Origin: Candidatus Methylomirabilota bacterium
GTDB taxonomy: Bacteria > Methylomirabilota > Methylomirabilia > Methylomirabilales > 2-02-FULL-66-22
Assembly (NCBI GenBank): GCA_026387775.1
Contig: JAPLLC010000013.1
Location: 1 to 42,093, forward strand
DNA length: 42,093 bases
Direction of reading: 5' to 3'
Below, piece after piece: positions 27,345-36,496 of the stretch. The notes beneath the pieces are model-generated. The model worked only from the letters and a program-made list of their open reading frames with translations, was not told where the DNA came from and made no database searches. Every line of letters begins with the position of its first letter. Position 1 is the first letter of the stretch. Position numbers and translations under genes: made by a program.

Positions 27345-28201
27345 AAAGGCATCAATCCGGGGATCTGTTCGAGCGCATCCTGGGCGGCCCGATCCTCTGG
27401 GCGGGATTGGCGATCATGACGCTGTTTGCCATGGGACCGTTCCTCTGGGCTTTATCCGCCTCGCTCAAGACCCGAGTGGAGCTCTATGCGACGCCCATCA
27501 CCTACATTCCCGCCCAGGCCACACTCCAGAACTACGTGGAGGCCTGGACCTCGCGTCTCACGCCGTTCAGCGTCTTTTTTGCCAACAGCCTGTGGGTCTC
27601 CTCGGTCACCATGGTCGCCACCATCGTGATCTCCACCTCGGCCGGCTATGCCCTGGCGCGCTTTCGGTTCATCGGCAAGAACACCCTGATGCTGGTCTTC
27701 CTGGCCACGCAGATGTTCCCCGCGGTCCTGCTGATCCCGCCCCTCCTCTCCCAGTGGTACGCGCTGGGCCTGATCGACACCTACCAGGCGCTGATCTACT
27801 CCAACTTCTCCTTCACCGTTCCGTTCACGGTCTGGATGCTGGTCGGCTACTTCGAGAGCATCCCGCGCGAACTGGAGGAGAGCGCCATGATCGACGGCTC
27901 CAGCCGGTTCGGCGCCATGCTCAAGATCATCGTGCCCCTGGCGGCGCCGGGGATCGCCGCCACCGCCATCTTTGCCTTCGTCTCCTCCTGGAGCGAGCTG
28001 CTCTTTGCCACCACGTTCACCAGCAGCACCGAGATGCGGACGCTCTCGGCCGGGCTCCTCTACATGGCCGGCCAGTATGAGGTCCAGTGGGGCCAACTGT
28101 CCGCCGGCGTGATGATCAGCACCGTCCCGGTGGCCATCCTTTTCACCTTCCTCCAGAAGCATCTCATCAAAGGCCTGACCGCCGGGGCGATGAAGGGCTG
28201 A
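27341..28201 (+). CDS. ABC sugar transporter permease (MalG-like)
   Basis: MKRHQSGDLFERILGG; EESAMIDGSSRFGAMLKIIVPLAAPG; C-terminus QKHLIKGLTAGAMKG; ATGA overlap. Confidence 0.93.
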   Translation: MKRHQSGDLFERILGGPILWAGLAIMTLFAMGPFLWALSASLKTRVELYATPITYIPAQATLQNYVEAWTSRLTPFSVFFANSLWVSSVTMVATIVISTSAGYALARFRFIGKNTLMLVFLATQMFPAVLLIPPLLSQWYALGLIDTYQALIYSNFSFTVPFTVWMLVGYFESIPRELEESAMIDGSSRFGAMLKIIVPLAAPGIAATAIFAFVSSWSELLFATTFTSSTEMRTLSAGLLYMAGQYEVQWGQLSAGVMISTVPVAILFTFLQKHLIKGLTAGAMKG

Positions 28202-28245
28202 ATGCTTCGCCGGTCCTGCAAGCTCGCAATCAGGGGTGCGTCCGA

Positions 28246-28743
28246 ATGAAGGTGATAACCTCCGTCTTGATCGATGAGTTGATCGCTCGGGCCGCCGCGA
28301 GCGACAGGAGGCGCACCAATCACAATGTCCACGAATCACCGTCCGATCCGATCCAGCGGATGTTTGTGGCGGCGATGCGGGATTCGTATTTCCGGCCGCA
28401 TCGCCATGCGGCGAAATGGGAGTTCGCGGTGGTGATTCGCGGACGGTTCGACGTGCTCCTGTTCGATGACACCGGTTGTGTCACGAGAAGGATTTCCGTC
28501 GGCCCCGCTGCGGAGGCCGTCGGTTTCGAGATTCCACCCGATACGTGGCATTCCTGGATCCCACTGGCCGACGGCTCGGTGTTCGTGGAGGTCAAGCAGG
28601 GGCCGTACGACACTCGAACTGCGGCGGACTTCGCGGTGTGGGCGCCGGCTGAAGGCGCGTCGGATGTCGGCCGGTACGTCGAGAGGTTGAGGAATACAAA
28701 AGTGGGAGACCGCGCGACCCAGCCGCCGCCGACACACCGATAG
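28246..28743 (+). CDS. WbuC-family cupin-fold metalloprotein
   Basis: ASDRRRTNHNVHESPSDPIQRMFVAAMRDSYFRPHRHAAKWEFAVVIRGRFDVLLFDDTG is a WbuC-like arrangement. Confidence 0.8.
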   Translation: MKVITSVLIDELIARAAASDRRRTNHNVHESPSDPIQRMFVAAMRDSYFRPHRHAAKWEFAVVIRGRFDVLLFDDTGCVTRRISVGPAAEAVGFEIPPDTWHSWIPLADGSVFVEVKQGPYDTRTAADFAVWAPAEGASDVGRYVERLRNTKVGDRATQPPPTHR

Positions 28744-28836
28744 ACACGCCAATCGCCCCCCCCAGACCGCCCATCCGTGTGATCCACTTGGCCTCACGCC
28801 GGAGATTCCTGCGGTTCCACGGCATGCGAATTCGGG

Positions 28837-28865
28837 TTGACACGGATGCCGGGCCAGAATAGGCT
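28837..28865 (+). promoter_or_regulatory. Candidate sigma70 promoter for peptide ABC operon
   Basis: Consensus TTGACA (28837-28842), 17-nt spacer, weak -10 TAGGCT (28860-28865). Confidence 0.4.
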
Positions 28866-28976
28866 TCCTGCCCAACCATCATTCACAACCGAAAATGACA
28901 GGGTGCCGGGGACAGCCGTCCCGGCGAGCGTACTGGGCCGATGTATTCCGACTGAGAGCGGAAAAGGAGGTCTCGC

Positions 28977-30542
28977 ATGTTCAAGCGACCCCTCATCTGT
29001 GGGGCCCTGTGTCTGGCGGTAGGACTGCTGTGGGTCGGTGTCGGCTGGGCGGGGGAAAGGCCGACCACCGGGGGGACCTTGCGGTACGCCATGATCGATA
29101 CCCCACCCACGCTTGATCAGCACATCGTGACGGCCACCCTCGGTACCACGATCAGTCAACATTTCTTCGAAACCCTGTTCACCTTCACCGAAGCCTACGA
29201 ACCCGTGCCCTTCCTGGCCAAGAGCGCGGACGTCCGAGACGGTGGCAAACTGATCCTGATTCAGCTCCGCCAGGGAGTCCTCTTTCACAACGGCAAGGAG
29301 ATGACCTCCGCGGATGTCGTCGCCTCCCTGAATCGGTGGGGCAAGAGCGGCGCGCGCGGGCCGGTCCTGTTCGCCAAGGTTGAGAAGGTGGAGGCGGATG
29401 GCAAGTATGGGGTCAAGCTTTTCTTCAAGGAGCCGTTTGCGCCGTGGGCAACGCTACTGGCCTACGCCAATGGTGGGCCGGTGATCTATCCGAAGGAAGT
29501 CGTGGAAACCGCCACCAAGGAGCCGATCCCGCCGAAGAACTACATCGGGACAGGCCCCTATCGCTTCGTCGAATGGAAGGCGGGCCACGAGATCATCCTC
29601 GAGCGGTTCGACAAGTACGTCAAGCGGACCGAGAAGAGCGACGGCTACGCCGGAGAGAGGCTCGCCTACTTCGACAAAATCGTTTTCACCCCTGTGCCGG
29701 ATCCGGGCACGCGGGTGAACGGGGTCAAAGCCGGCGAGTACGACTACGCAGAAAACATTCCCGGCGATCTGTTCGAGGGCCTCGAGAAGGACGCCACGGT
29801 CCGGACCATGATTCGAAAAGCAGCCCAGTTTGGCGAGGTCTTTTTCAATCAGAAAGAGGGGATGATGACCAACCCCAAGCTCCGACACGCCATCCTGGCC
29901 GCCCTGAACATGGAGCCCGTGATGCGCGCGGCCGTCGGCCCCGAAAAGCTGTGGGCCATGAATGGAGCTCTGATGCCCCCCGGGACCAAGCTATATACCA
30001 AGACGGCTGTGGAAGGATACAGCCAGAACAATCCCGAGAAGGCCAAGGCGATGGCGAAGGAGGCCGGGTACAAGGGGGAGACCATTCGCTATATGGTCAC
30101 GACCTCGTATACCGACCATTACAATGCCAGCGTCGTGATCGCGAAGCAGTTGAAAGATGCCGGGTTCACTGTGGACCTGCAGATCTACGACTGGGCCACG
30201 CTGGTGTCGCGGCGGCCCCAACCCAGCCTGTGGGACCTCTATTACACCACGCATGGATTCGTGCCGGACCCGATCTTGTACACCTTTATGAGTCCGGCCT
30301 ACCCGGGCTGGTGGGACACGCCGCGGAAGCGGGAGTACACCGCGGAATTCACCGCCAAGCTGGATCCAGCCAAGCGGATGGAAGCCCTGGAGAAACTCCA
30401 GACGCTCTTTTACCAAGACGTGCCGCTGGCGAGAACGGGGGACATGTTCACCTATGACATCTACAATCCGAAGCTCCAAGGGATCGCCAGCTCCACACTC
30501 CTGAACTTCAACCGCTTCTGGAGCGTCTGGGCAAAGAAATAG
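28977..30542 (+). CDS. ABC transporter substrate-binding protein (family 5, peptide type)
   Basis: TGGTLRYAMIDTPPTLDQHIVTATL; LRQGVLFHNGKEMTSADVVASLNRW. Confidence 0.95.
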   Translation: MFKRPLICGALCLAVGLLWVGVGWAGERPTTGGTLRYAMIDTPPTLDQHIVTATLGTTISQHFFETLFTFTEAYEPVPFLAKSADVRDGGKLILIQLRQGVLFHNGKEMTSADVVASLNRWGKSGARGPVLFAKVEKVEADGKYGVKLFFKEPFAPWATLLAYANGGPVIYPKEVVETATKEPIPPKNYIGTGPYRFVEWKAGHEIILERFDKYVKRTEKSDGYAGERLAYFDKIVFTPVPDPGTRVNGVKAGEYDYAENIPGDLFEGLEKDATVRTMIRKAAQFGEVFFNQKEGMMTNPKLRHAILAALNMEPVMRAAVGPEKLWAMNGALMPPGTKLYTKTAVEGYSQNNPEKAKAMAKEAGYKGETIRYMVTTSYTDHYNASVVIAKQLKDAGFTVDLQIYDWATLVSRRPQPSLWDLYYTTHGFVPDPILYTFMSPAYPGWWDTPRKREYTAEFTAKLDPAKRMEALEKLQTLFYQDVPLARTGDMFTYDIYNPKLQGIASSTLLNFNRFWSVWAKK

Positions 30543-30557
30543 GTCCGGTCCCGCCTG

Positions 30558-30595
30558 GGGCACGCCCGGCAGCCGCATGCCTGCCGGGCGTGCCC
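30558..30595 (+). promoter_or_regulatory. Perfect 15-bp hairpin after binding-protein gene
   Basis: GGGCACGCCCGGCAG (30558-30572) / CTGCCGGGCGTGCCC (30581-30595), 8-nt loop. Confidence 0.75.
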
Positions 30596-30693
30596 GTGTG
30601 GCCGGATGCCCTGCTCCCCCTTTCCCGCGTTCTCCCGCCAAGCCCGTGGGTGCCATCGGATCCGGCTGGCGCAGCGTGAACGAGGTCGTTCCT

Positions 30694-31641
30694 ATGCTGA
30701 TCTTCCTGGGTAAGCGCTTGCTCAGCATGATTCCCACCTTCGTCCTGGCGTCGGTGCTGGTCTTCTCCTTCATGCACATGATGCCGGGCGATCCCGCGGC
30801 GGTGATGCTCGGCGACAGCGCCACCCCCGACCAGGTGCAGGCGCTCCGGGAGACGATGGGGTTCGACCAGCCCATCTACACGCAGTTCACGCGGTGGTTC
30901 ACGGGCATCCTGCGGGGCGACTTCGGCAACTCGATCTTCTTCCACAAGCCCGTCCTGCGAATCATCCTGGATCGTGCCGAGACCAGCCTGTTCATCGCCA
31001 CGCTCTCCATGGCGCTGATCGTCGTCGTCGGGATCCCCATCGGGATGGTCTCCGCCGTCCGGTACAACAGCCTCACCGATCAGACGTTCTCCGGCGGCGC
31101 CATGCTTGCGGCCTCCATGCCCACCTTCTGGCTGGGCTTGAATCTCATGCTGCTCTTCTCCGTCATGCTGGGCTGGCTCCCCAGTTCGGGCTTCCCCTCG
31201 GTCCTGGAGAGCGGCAACCTCGGCAACCTCAAGTACTTGGTCCTCCCCTGCGTGACGCTGGCGGCCCCCAACTCCGCCCTGATCATCCGCCTGACCCGCG
31301 CCAGCATGCTGGACGTGCTCAAGGAGGGCTACGTGACGACCGCCCGCTCCAAAGGACTCTCGGAATTCGCGGTGACGCTCAAGCACGTCTTCCGGAACTC
31401 CCTCATCACCATCATCTCGGTGGTCGGGTTCACCTTCGTGGGGTTGGCATCCGGGACGGTCGTCACCGAGACGGTCTTCTCCCTTCCGGGGATCGGCCGG
31501 CTGGTCGTCGAGTCGGTCTTGCGGCGTGATTACCCGGTGATCCAGGGGGTCATCCTGATCATCGCGGTTGCGTACATGGTCGTCAACTTGCTGATCGACT
31601 GCTGCTACACGTTCCTCGATCCCCGGATCCGGGTCGGCTGA
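30694..31641 (+). CDS. ABC transporter permease (DppB-like)
   Basis: MLIFLGKRLLSMIPTFVLASVLVFSFMHMMPGDPA; TARSKGLSEFAVTLKHVFRNSL. Confidence 0.94.
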   Translation: MLIFLGKRLLSMIPTFVLASVLVFSFMHMMPGDPAAVMLGDSATPDQVQALRETMGFDQPIYTQFTRWFTGILRGDFGNSIFFHKPVLRIILDRAETSLFIATLSMALIVVVGIPIGMVSAVRYNSLTDQTFSGGAMLAASMPTFWLGLNLMLLFSVMLGWLPSSGFPSVLESGNLGNLKYLVLPCVTLAAPNSALIIRLTRASMLDVLKEGYVTTARSKGLSEFAVTLKHVFRNSLITIISVVGFTFVGLASGTVVTETVFSLPGIGRLVVESVLRRDYPVIQGVILIIAVAYMVVNLLIDCCYTFLDPRIRVG

Positions 31642-31657
31642 GAGAGGACACGCGACG

Positions 31658-32506
31658 ATGCGGAAGTTTCTTCAGGTATTGGTGAGGCGAAAGGTCGCGC
31701 TGGCCGGGGCCGGCGTCCTCATCCTCATCCTCGTGCTGGCCATCTTCGCGCCGCTGATCGCCCCGTACGATCCGATGGCGTTGAACCCCGTGGATCGCCT
31801 GCAAACCTCGAGCGCCCGCCATTGGTTCGGCACCGATCATTTCGGCAGGGACATCTTCACCCGCATCGTGTACGGCGCCCGCCTGACGCTCATCAGCGGA
31901 TCGGGGGTCGTCCTGTTTTCGATCTCCCTCGGCATCCTGATTGGTTTGCTGTCGGGATACTACCCGCCGTTCAGTCTGGTGGCCATGCGGCTGGTCGACG
32001 TGGTGATGTCGTTTCCTCCCCTGCTGCTGGCATTGGCGCTACTCGCCATCTTCGGCCCGGGGCTCCTGAACGTCATTCTCGCCGTGGGCGTGACCTATCT
32101 GACCCGCACGGCGCGGATCATCTTCGGCCTCACCTTGAAGATCAAGGAGGAGGCCTTCATCGAATCCGTGCGCTCCCTGGGCGCCGACAATCCGCGCATC
32201 ATCGCACGCCACATCCTCCCCAACCTGGTCTCGCCCCTCATCGTGCAGGCCACCTTCACCTTCGCCTTCTCGCTCCTGCAGATGGCGTCCCTGGACTTTC
32301 TGGGAGTGGGGGTGCCGCCCCAGGTGCCGAGCTGGGGGAACATGGTCAGCGAGGGAAGGCTTTACATCACCCGCGCGCCCGGCGTCCTGCTCTTCCCCGG
32401 GATCTTCATCGTCCTCACGGTCCTGGCATTCAATCTGGTCGGGGACGTGCTGCGGGACAACCTGGATCCGCGGTTTCGCGATCAAATCTCCGGGGCAAGG
32501 CAGTAA
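31658..32506 (+). CDS. ABC transporter permease (DppC-like)
   Basis: VLAIFAPLIAPYDPMALNP; WFGTDHFGRDIFTRIVYGAR; SLGADNPRIIARHILPN. Confidence 0.94.
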   Translation: MRKFLQVLVRRKVALAGAGVLILILVLAIFAPLIAPYDPMALNPVDRLQTSSARHWFGTDHFGRDIFTRIVYGARLTLISGSGVVLFSISLGILIGLLSGYYPPFSLVAMRLVDVVMSFPPLLLALALLAIFGPGLLNVILAVGVTYLTRTARIIFGLTLKIKEEAFIESVRSLGADNPRIIARHILPNLVSPLIVQATFTFAFSLLQMASLDFLGVGVPPQVPSWGNMVSEGRLYITRAPGVLLFPGIFIVLTVLAFNLVGDVLRDNLDPRFRDQISGARQ

Positions 32507-32526
32507 GGGGCCATCATAAAATAAAC

Positions 32527-32960
32527 GTAACTGCTCAGGTGGTTAGGGTTCAGGGTTCAGGGAAGAGGGCAATGAACATGGTCCGCGGCCTGAACCCTGG
32601 TGGCTCAGCGCAGAGAGAGGGAATCGTCTCGGCGGTTGGAAGACGTGGGCGTGTACCCAATTGAGGGCGTCACTCGCAGCCGCGGAGAGGCCGCGGAGAC
32701 CGTGCACCATCTGTTCATGCCCCTGACGGGCGATGAGCCCCAAAACACCTACGCGGAATCTCGTGATCGCTATCCGGAGTGTCTCCGGATGCGTAATGGG
32801 ATGGACCGTACACTGGAGACGCAGTCGTTAGCGCCTGATCGCCGCTGGCCCCAATCGTTCGTGCGGGAGGATGCCGAGGACTCTGGTGCCAGCCCTCGTG
32901 GATTTCCTAAACCCTGAACCCCGAACCCTGAACCCCGAACCCTGAGACCTGAGTAGTCAC
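32527..32960. mobile_element. 434-bp MITE-like element with terminal inverted repeats and internal 7-mer arrays
   Basis: GTAACTGCTCAGGT (32527-32540) versus reverse complement of 32947-32960, GTGACTACTCAGGT (12/14); GGGTTCA-type heptads inside both ends; flanks AAATAAAC (32519-32526) and CAATACAC (32961-32968) match 6/8 as a possible target duplication. Confidence 0.65.
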
Positions 32961-32990
32961 CAATACACGTCATGTAGAGGGGCGCCGGCC

Positions 32991-34571
32991 ATGCCTTTTG
33001 ACATTCTCCTGAAGAATGGAAGAATCATCGACGGAAAGGGGAACCCCTGGTTTCGAGGAGACGTCGCCGTCACGGACGGCCGGATCCAGGCAGTGAGGCC
33101 TCGCATCCAGGGGGAAGCGCGCGAAGAACTGGATGTCAGCCAGTATGTCGTGTGCCCAGGATTCATCGATGCGCACACGCATTCCGACTACGTGTTTTTC
33201 GTTGATCCCACAGCGCAAAGCAAGGTGCGTCAGGGGATCACCACCGAGGTGATCGGGAATTGTGGGATGAGCGGGGCCCCCTATTTCGGGGGGGCGAAGG
33301 AGAAATTCACCTCGGCGCCGGGGGGGTTCGTCCCGTTCTGGGAATCCATTCCGGAATACCTTGAAGCGCTTGCAAAACAGCCGAAGACGATCAATCTCGC
33401 GCTGTTGATCGGGCACGGCACCCTCCGCGCGGCCTTCGTGGGTCACGAGGATAGGCCGCCCACGCCTGACGAACTCACCCGGATGAAGGCATGCCTGTCC
33501 GAGGGCCTCCAGGCGGGTGCTGTGGGGCTCTCAACCGGGTTATACTTTGCCCCAGGCTCCTTCGCCTCGGAGGAGGAGCTTGTGGAGCTGGCAGGCATCG
33601 CCGGCCGCCATGGAACGGTCGTGACCAGCCACATCCGGGACGAGGGAAGCCGGTCCGTCGGGTTCATTCCCGCCGTTCTGGAAATCATCCGCATCGGCCG
33701 CAAGGCACGGGTCCCTGTCCAGATCTCGCACATCAAGGCCTTTGGCCCCGACACCTGGCATACATCCGGTGAGGTGTTACGGATACTCGAGGCGGCTCGG
33801 ATTGAAGGGGTCGATGTCACCTGTGATCAGTATCCCTACGACACGACGGGCGGCGGGCTGGCCGCCGATACGCTGCCGTATTCGTTTCAAAGCGGCAAGA
33901 CTCCGAAGCAGATCTCCGAGGCGTTGCGGAAGCCTGACGTCCGGGAAGCCATCAAAGAAGCGGTTGCGACAAACATCCAGAAACGAGGGGGGCCCAGCGT
34001 CCTCACCATTGCGACGTACCCCGCTGACCCCAGGCTGGAAGGCCATACCCTGCAGGAGATATGCGATTCCCGCAAGAAGGATCCGGCCGAGGTGGTGATG
34101 GACATGCTCAGTGAGGGCTATGAAGCCAAGTGGAACTGTAGATCCCTGAGTCAAGAGGACGTGGATGCCTTCCTGAAATATCCGGCGACCATGATCGGCA
34201 GCGACGGTTCCTCTCTTTCTACTGTAGGTCCTCTCTCGCACGGCAACCCGCATCCGAGAAACTTCGGCGCGTTTCCCAGGGTCATCAACGAATATGTGAG
34301 ACAGCGGGCTGTCCTGCGACTCGAAGATGCGATACGGAAGATGACCTCGTTGCCGGCCCAGCGTTTTTCTCTGACGGATCGGGGAACCCTTGCGGAGGGG
34401 ATGTGGGCAGATATCGTGATGCTGGATGTGGACGCCGTTCGAGATGCGACCTTTGAGCATCCCAAGCAGTATCCAACCGGGATCCCCTACGTGATGGTCA
34501 ATGGGGTATGGGTGATCAAGGACAACGAGTTCACCCGGAACCTGCCGGGGGGGCTGGCTCGAAGGAGATGA
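32991..34571 (+). CDS. D-aminoacylase / N-acyl-D-amino-acid deacylase (amidohydrolase)
   Basis: FDILLKNGRIIDGKGNPWFRGDVAVTDGRI; PGFIDAHTHSDYVF; VTSHIRDEG; MIGSDGSSLS. Confidence 0.94.
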   Translation: MPFDILLKNGRIIDGKGNPWFRGDVAVTDGRIQAVRPRIQGEAREELDVSQYVVCPGFIDAHTHSDYVFFVDPTAQSKVRQGITTEVIGNCGMSGAPYFGGAKEKFTSAPGGFVPFWESIPEYLEALAKQPKTINLALLIGHGTLRAAFVGHEDRPPTPDELTRMKACLSEGLQAGAVGLSTGLYFAPGSFASEEELVELAGIAGRHGTVVTSHIRDEGSRSVGFIPAVLEIIRIGRKARVPVQISHIKAFGPDTWHTSGEVLRILEAARIEGVDVTCDQYPYDTTGGGLAADTLPYSFQSGKTPKQISEALRKPDVREAIKEAVATNIQKRGGPSVLTIATYPADPRLEGHTLQEICDSRKKDPAEVVMDMLSEGYEAKWNCRSLSQEDVDAFLKYPATMIGSDGSSLSTVGPLSHGNPHPRNFGAFPRVINEYVRQRAVLRLEDAIRKMTSLPAQRFSLTDRGTLAEGMWADIVMLDVDAVRDATFEHPKQYPTGIPYVMVNGVWVIKDNEFTRNLPGGLARRR

Positions 34572-34901
34572 ACTCTTTGGCGATCTTTTCGAATTCCGCG
34601 CGGAAATGATTCCTGCGGCCTGACCAAGGGACGCACGCGGGATAGGATTAGGATATCTCCCTTGCAGTCGTCGTACCCATCGGCGACCATCCCAAGGCCG
34701 ATGGACGGTGCCTCCCCTCCCATCGATCCTCCCCGCGTGAGCTGCCTCCAAGAAATCGCTTGATTGTACCGGGTCCCAGGATAGACTGGCGCCCAGCATG
34801 GGTGCGTCTCAACGCCGGTGCGCCGACGAAGATCCTCTCCCTGCTTCGGCGCGCGCTTTTCGTCCGAGCGACGCCCTGATCGCGCACGAGGAGCAGCCTA
34901 T

Positions 34902-34964
34902 ATGGTCCTCTTGGTGCAGCGGCAGTTCATCCGGGGGCTCACCATCGGCGGGCTGAAGGGATAA
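34902..34964 (+). pseudogene. C-terminal relic of a MalG-type ABC permease
   Basis: Frame reads MVLLVQRQFIRGLTIGGLKG*; same C-terminal signature as the two intact MalG-like permeases here (QRALVQGITAGALKS, QKHLIKGLTAGAMKG). Confidence 0.75.
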
Positions 34965-34972
34965 GTCTCGCC

Positions 34973-36496
34973 ATGCGAATCGCGACGCGCGTAACCCTCC
35001 TGCTGCTGCTTGCCGTCGCCTTGGTAATGGCCGGATTTGCCATCCTTCGCAATCACCAGGAACGGCAGCGGCTGGTCGGTGAGGTACAACAGGAAGCCCT
35101 GGTCCTCGCCAGCGCGATCAAGCTGGTGGTGGAGCACGCCCGGCGAGACCGTCGGCCGCAGGACATCCAGCAGATGCTCGCCGAGATGGTGCAAGAACAA
35201 TATCCCATCGACCGGGTTCGGATCTATGACCGCCGGCTGGAAGAAACCGCCAGCGCGAGCTCCGAGGCGGCGGCTCCCCCCGGCGTGCCCCGGGAGGAGA
35301 TCGCCTCCGTCCTGGAGAGCGGTCGAAACCTCGTGCGGTATCTCGACAGTCCCACGCGGCCCGTTGTGTATGTCATCCTGCCCTTGCGCGGTCGTCGAGG
35401 AGAGGCCGTCGGCGTCCTGGAGGTCGTCCAGGCGGCCTCGCGGGTCCGGCGGGAAATCTCCGAGGCCGCCCGCGAGAACATCCTGCGGATCAGTCTTCTC
35501 AGCCTTACCATTGTTCTGGTCATCTGGATGGCGGCTCGCGTGAGCATCCGCCGGCCACTGGACCGGCTGGTTCAGGCGACGCTGGCCTTTGGCCGCGGGG
35601 AGCTGGATCAACGCATCTCTCACCGACGGCGGGATGAGATCGGACAGCTGGCAACGGCGTTCAATCGCATGGCGGAAGAGCTTCAGCGGACCCAGGGAGA
35701 ACTCGTCGAGCAGGGGCAGACCCGGCTGGAGCTGGAGCGCCAGCTTCAACAGGGGCAGAAGCTGGCGGCGGTCGGCCGACTGGCGAGCGAGGTGGCGCAC
35801 GAGGTCGGGACCCCTCTCAATATCATCTCGGGACGCGCGGAGAGCATCCGGAAGGGGCTTCCCGCCGACCATCCGGCGGAACGACACGTCGCCACCATTC
35901 TTCGGCAGACCGAGCGAATCACGGGGAGTCTCCGCGAGCTCCTGGACTACACTCGACCTCGGCGACCCGCGGTCCGCCCTCATCCCGTCTGCCCGCTCCT
36001 GAGCCGGCTCGTCGAGCTGCTGGAGCCGTTGGCGCAGCGGCGTGGAGTCGAGCTGAGAATGCAGGTCGCCGCAGGCCTCCTGCCTATCCAGGCGGACGCG
36101 GATCTGTTCCAGCAGGCTCTCATGAATCTCGTGACGAACGCCCTCGATGCGACTCCGCCCGGCGGTCGGGTGCAGATCGTCGCAGCCGTCGACTCCGAGC
36201 CGGGCCCGGGGGCAGCCGAAGCCAGGCCGTCGGTCCGGCGTGGGGTCAGACCCGATCCCTGTGTGACCATTCTGGTGGAGGATGCGGGCGGGGGGATTCC
36301 GGCGCAACGCCTCGAGAGGATACTTGAGCCGTTCTTCTCCACGAAGGCTCCCGGTCGAGGAACCGGCCTCGGTCTCTCCATCGTCGAAGACATCGTCCGT
36401 GCCCATGGGGGCGCCATCGAGATCGCGAGTGCGGAGGGCCGCGGGACGACGGTTCTGCTGCACTGGCCCGCAGCGCCCGAGTCGGGAGAGGAATGA
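34973..36496 (+). CDS. Sensor histidine kinase (TM-HAMP-HisKA-HATPase)
   Basis: VGRLASEVAHEVGTPLNIISGRAE H-box; NALDATPPGGRV N-box; GRGTGLGLSIV G-box. Confidence 0.95.
   Translation: MRIATRVTLLLLLAVALVMAGFAILRNHQERQRLVGEVQQEALVLASAIKLVVEHARRDRRPQDIQQMLAEMVQEQYPIDRVRIYDRRLEETASASSEAAAPPGVPREEIASVLESGRNLVRYLDSPTRPVVYVILPLRGRRGEAVGVLEVVQAASRVRREISEAARENILRISLLSLTIVLVIWMAARVSIRRPLDRLVQATLAFGRGELDQRISHRRRDEIGQLATAFNRMAEELQRTQGELVEQGQTRLELERQLQQGQKLAAVGRLASEVAHEVGTPLNIISGRAESIRKGLPADHPAERHVATILRQTERITGSLRELLDYTRPRRPAVRPHPVCPLLSRLVELLEPLAQRRGVELRMQVAAGLLPIQADADLFQQALMNLVTNALDATPPGGRVQIVAAVDSEPGPGAAEARPSVRRGVRPDPCVTILVEDAGGGIPAQRLERILEPFFSTKAPGRGTGLGLSIVEDIVRAHGGAIEIASAEGRGTTVLLHWPAAPESGEE

Noticed and set aside
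32600-32917. 105-aa ORF inside the 434-bp repeat element
   Set aside because: Runs into the heptad array, no recognised domain, poor coding character.
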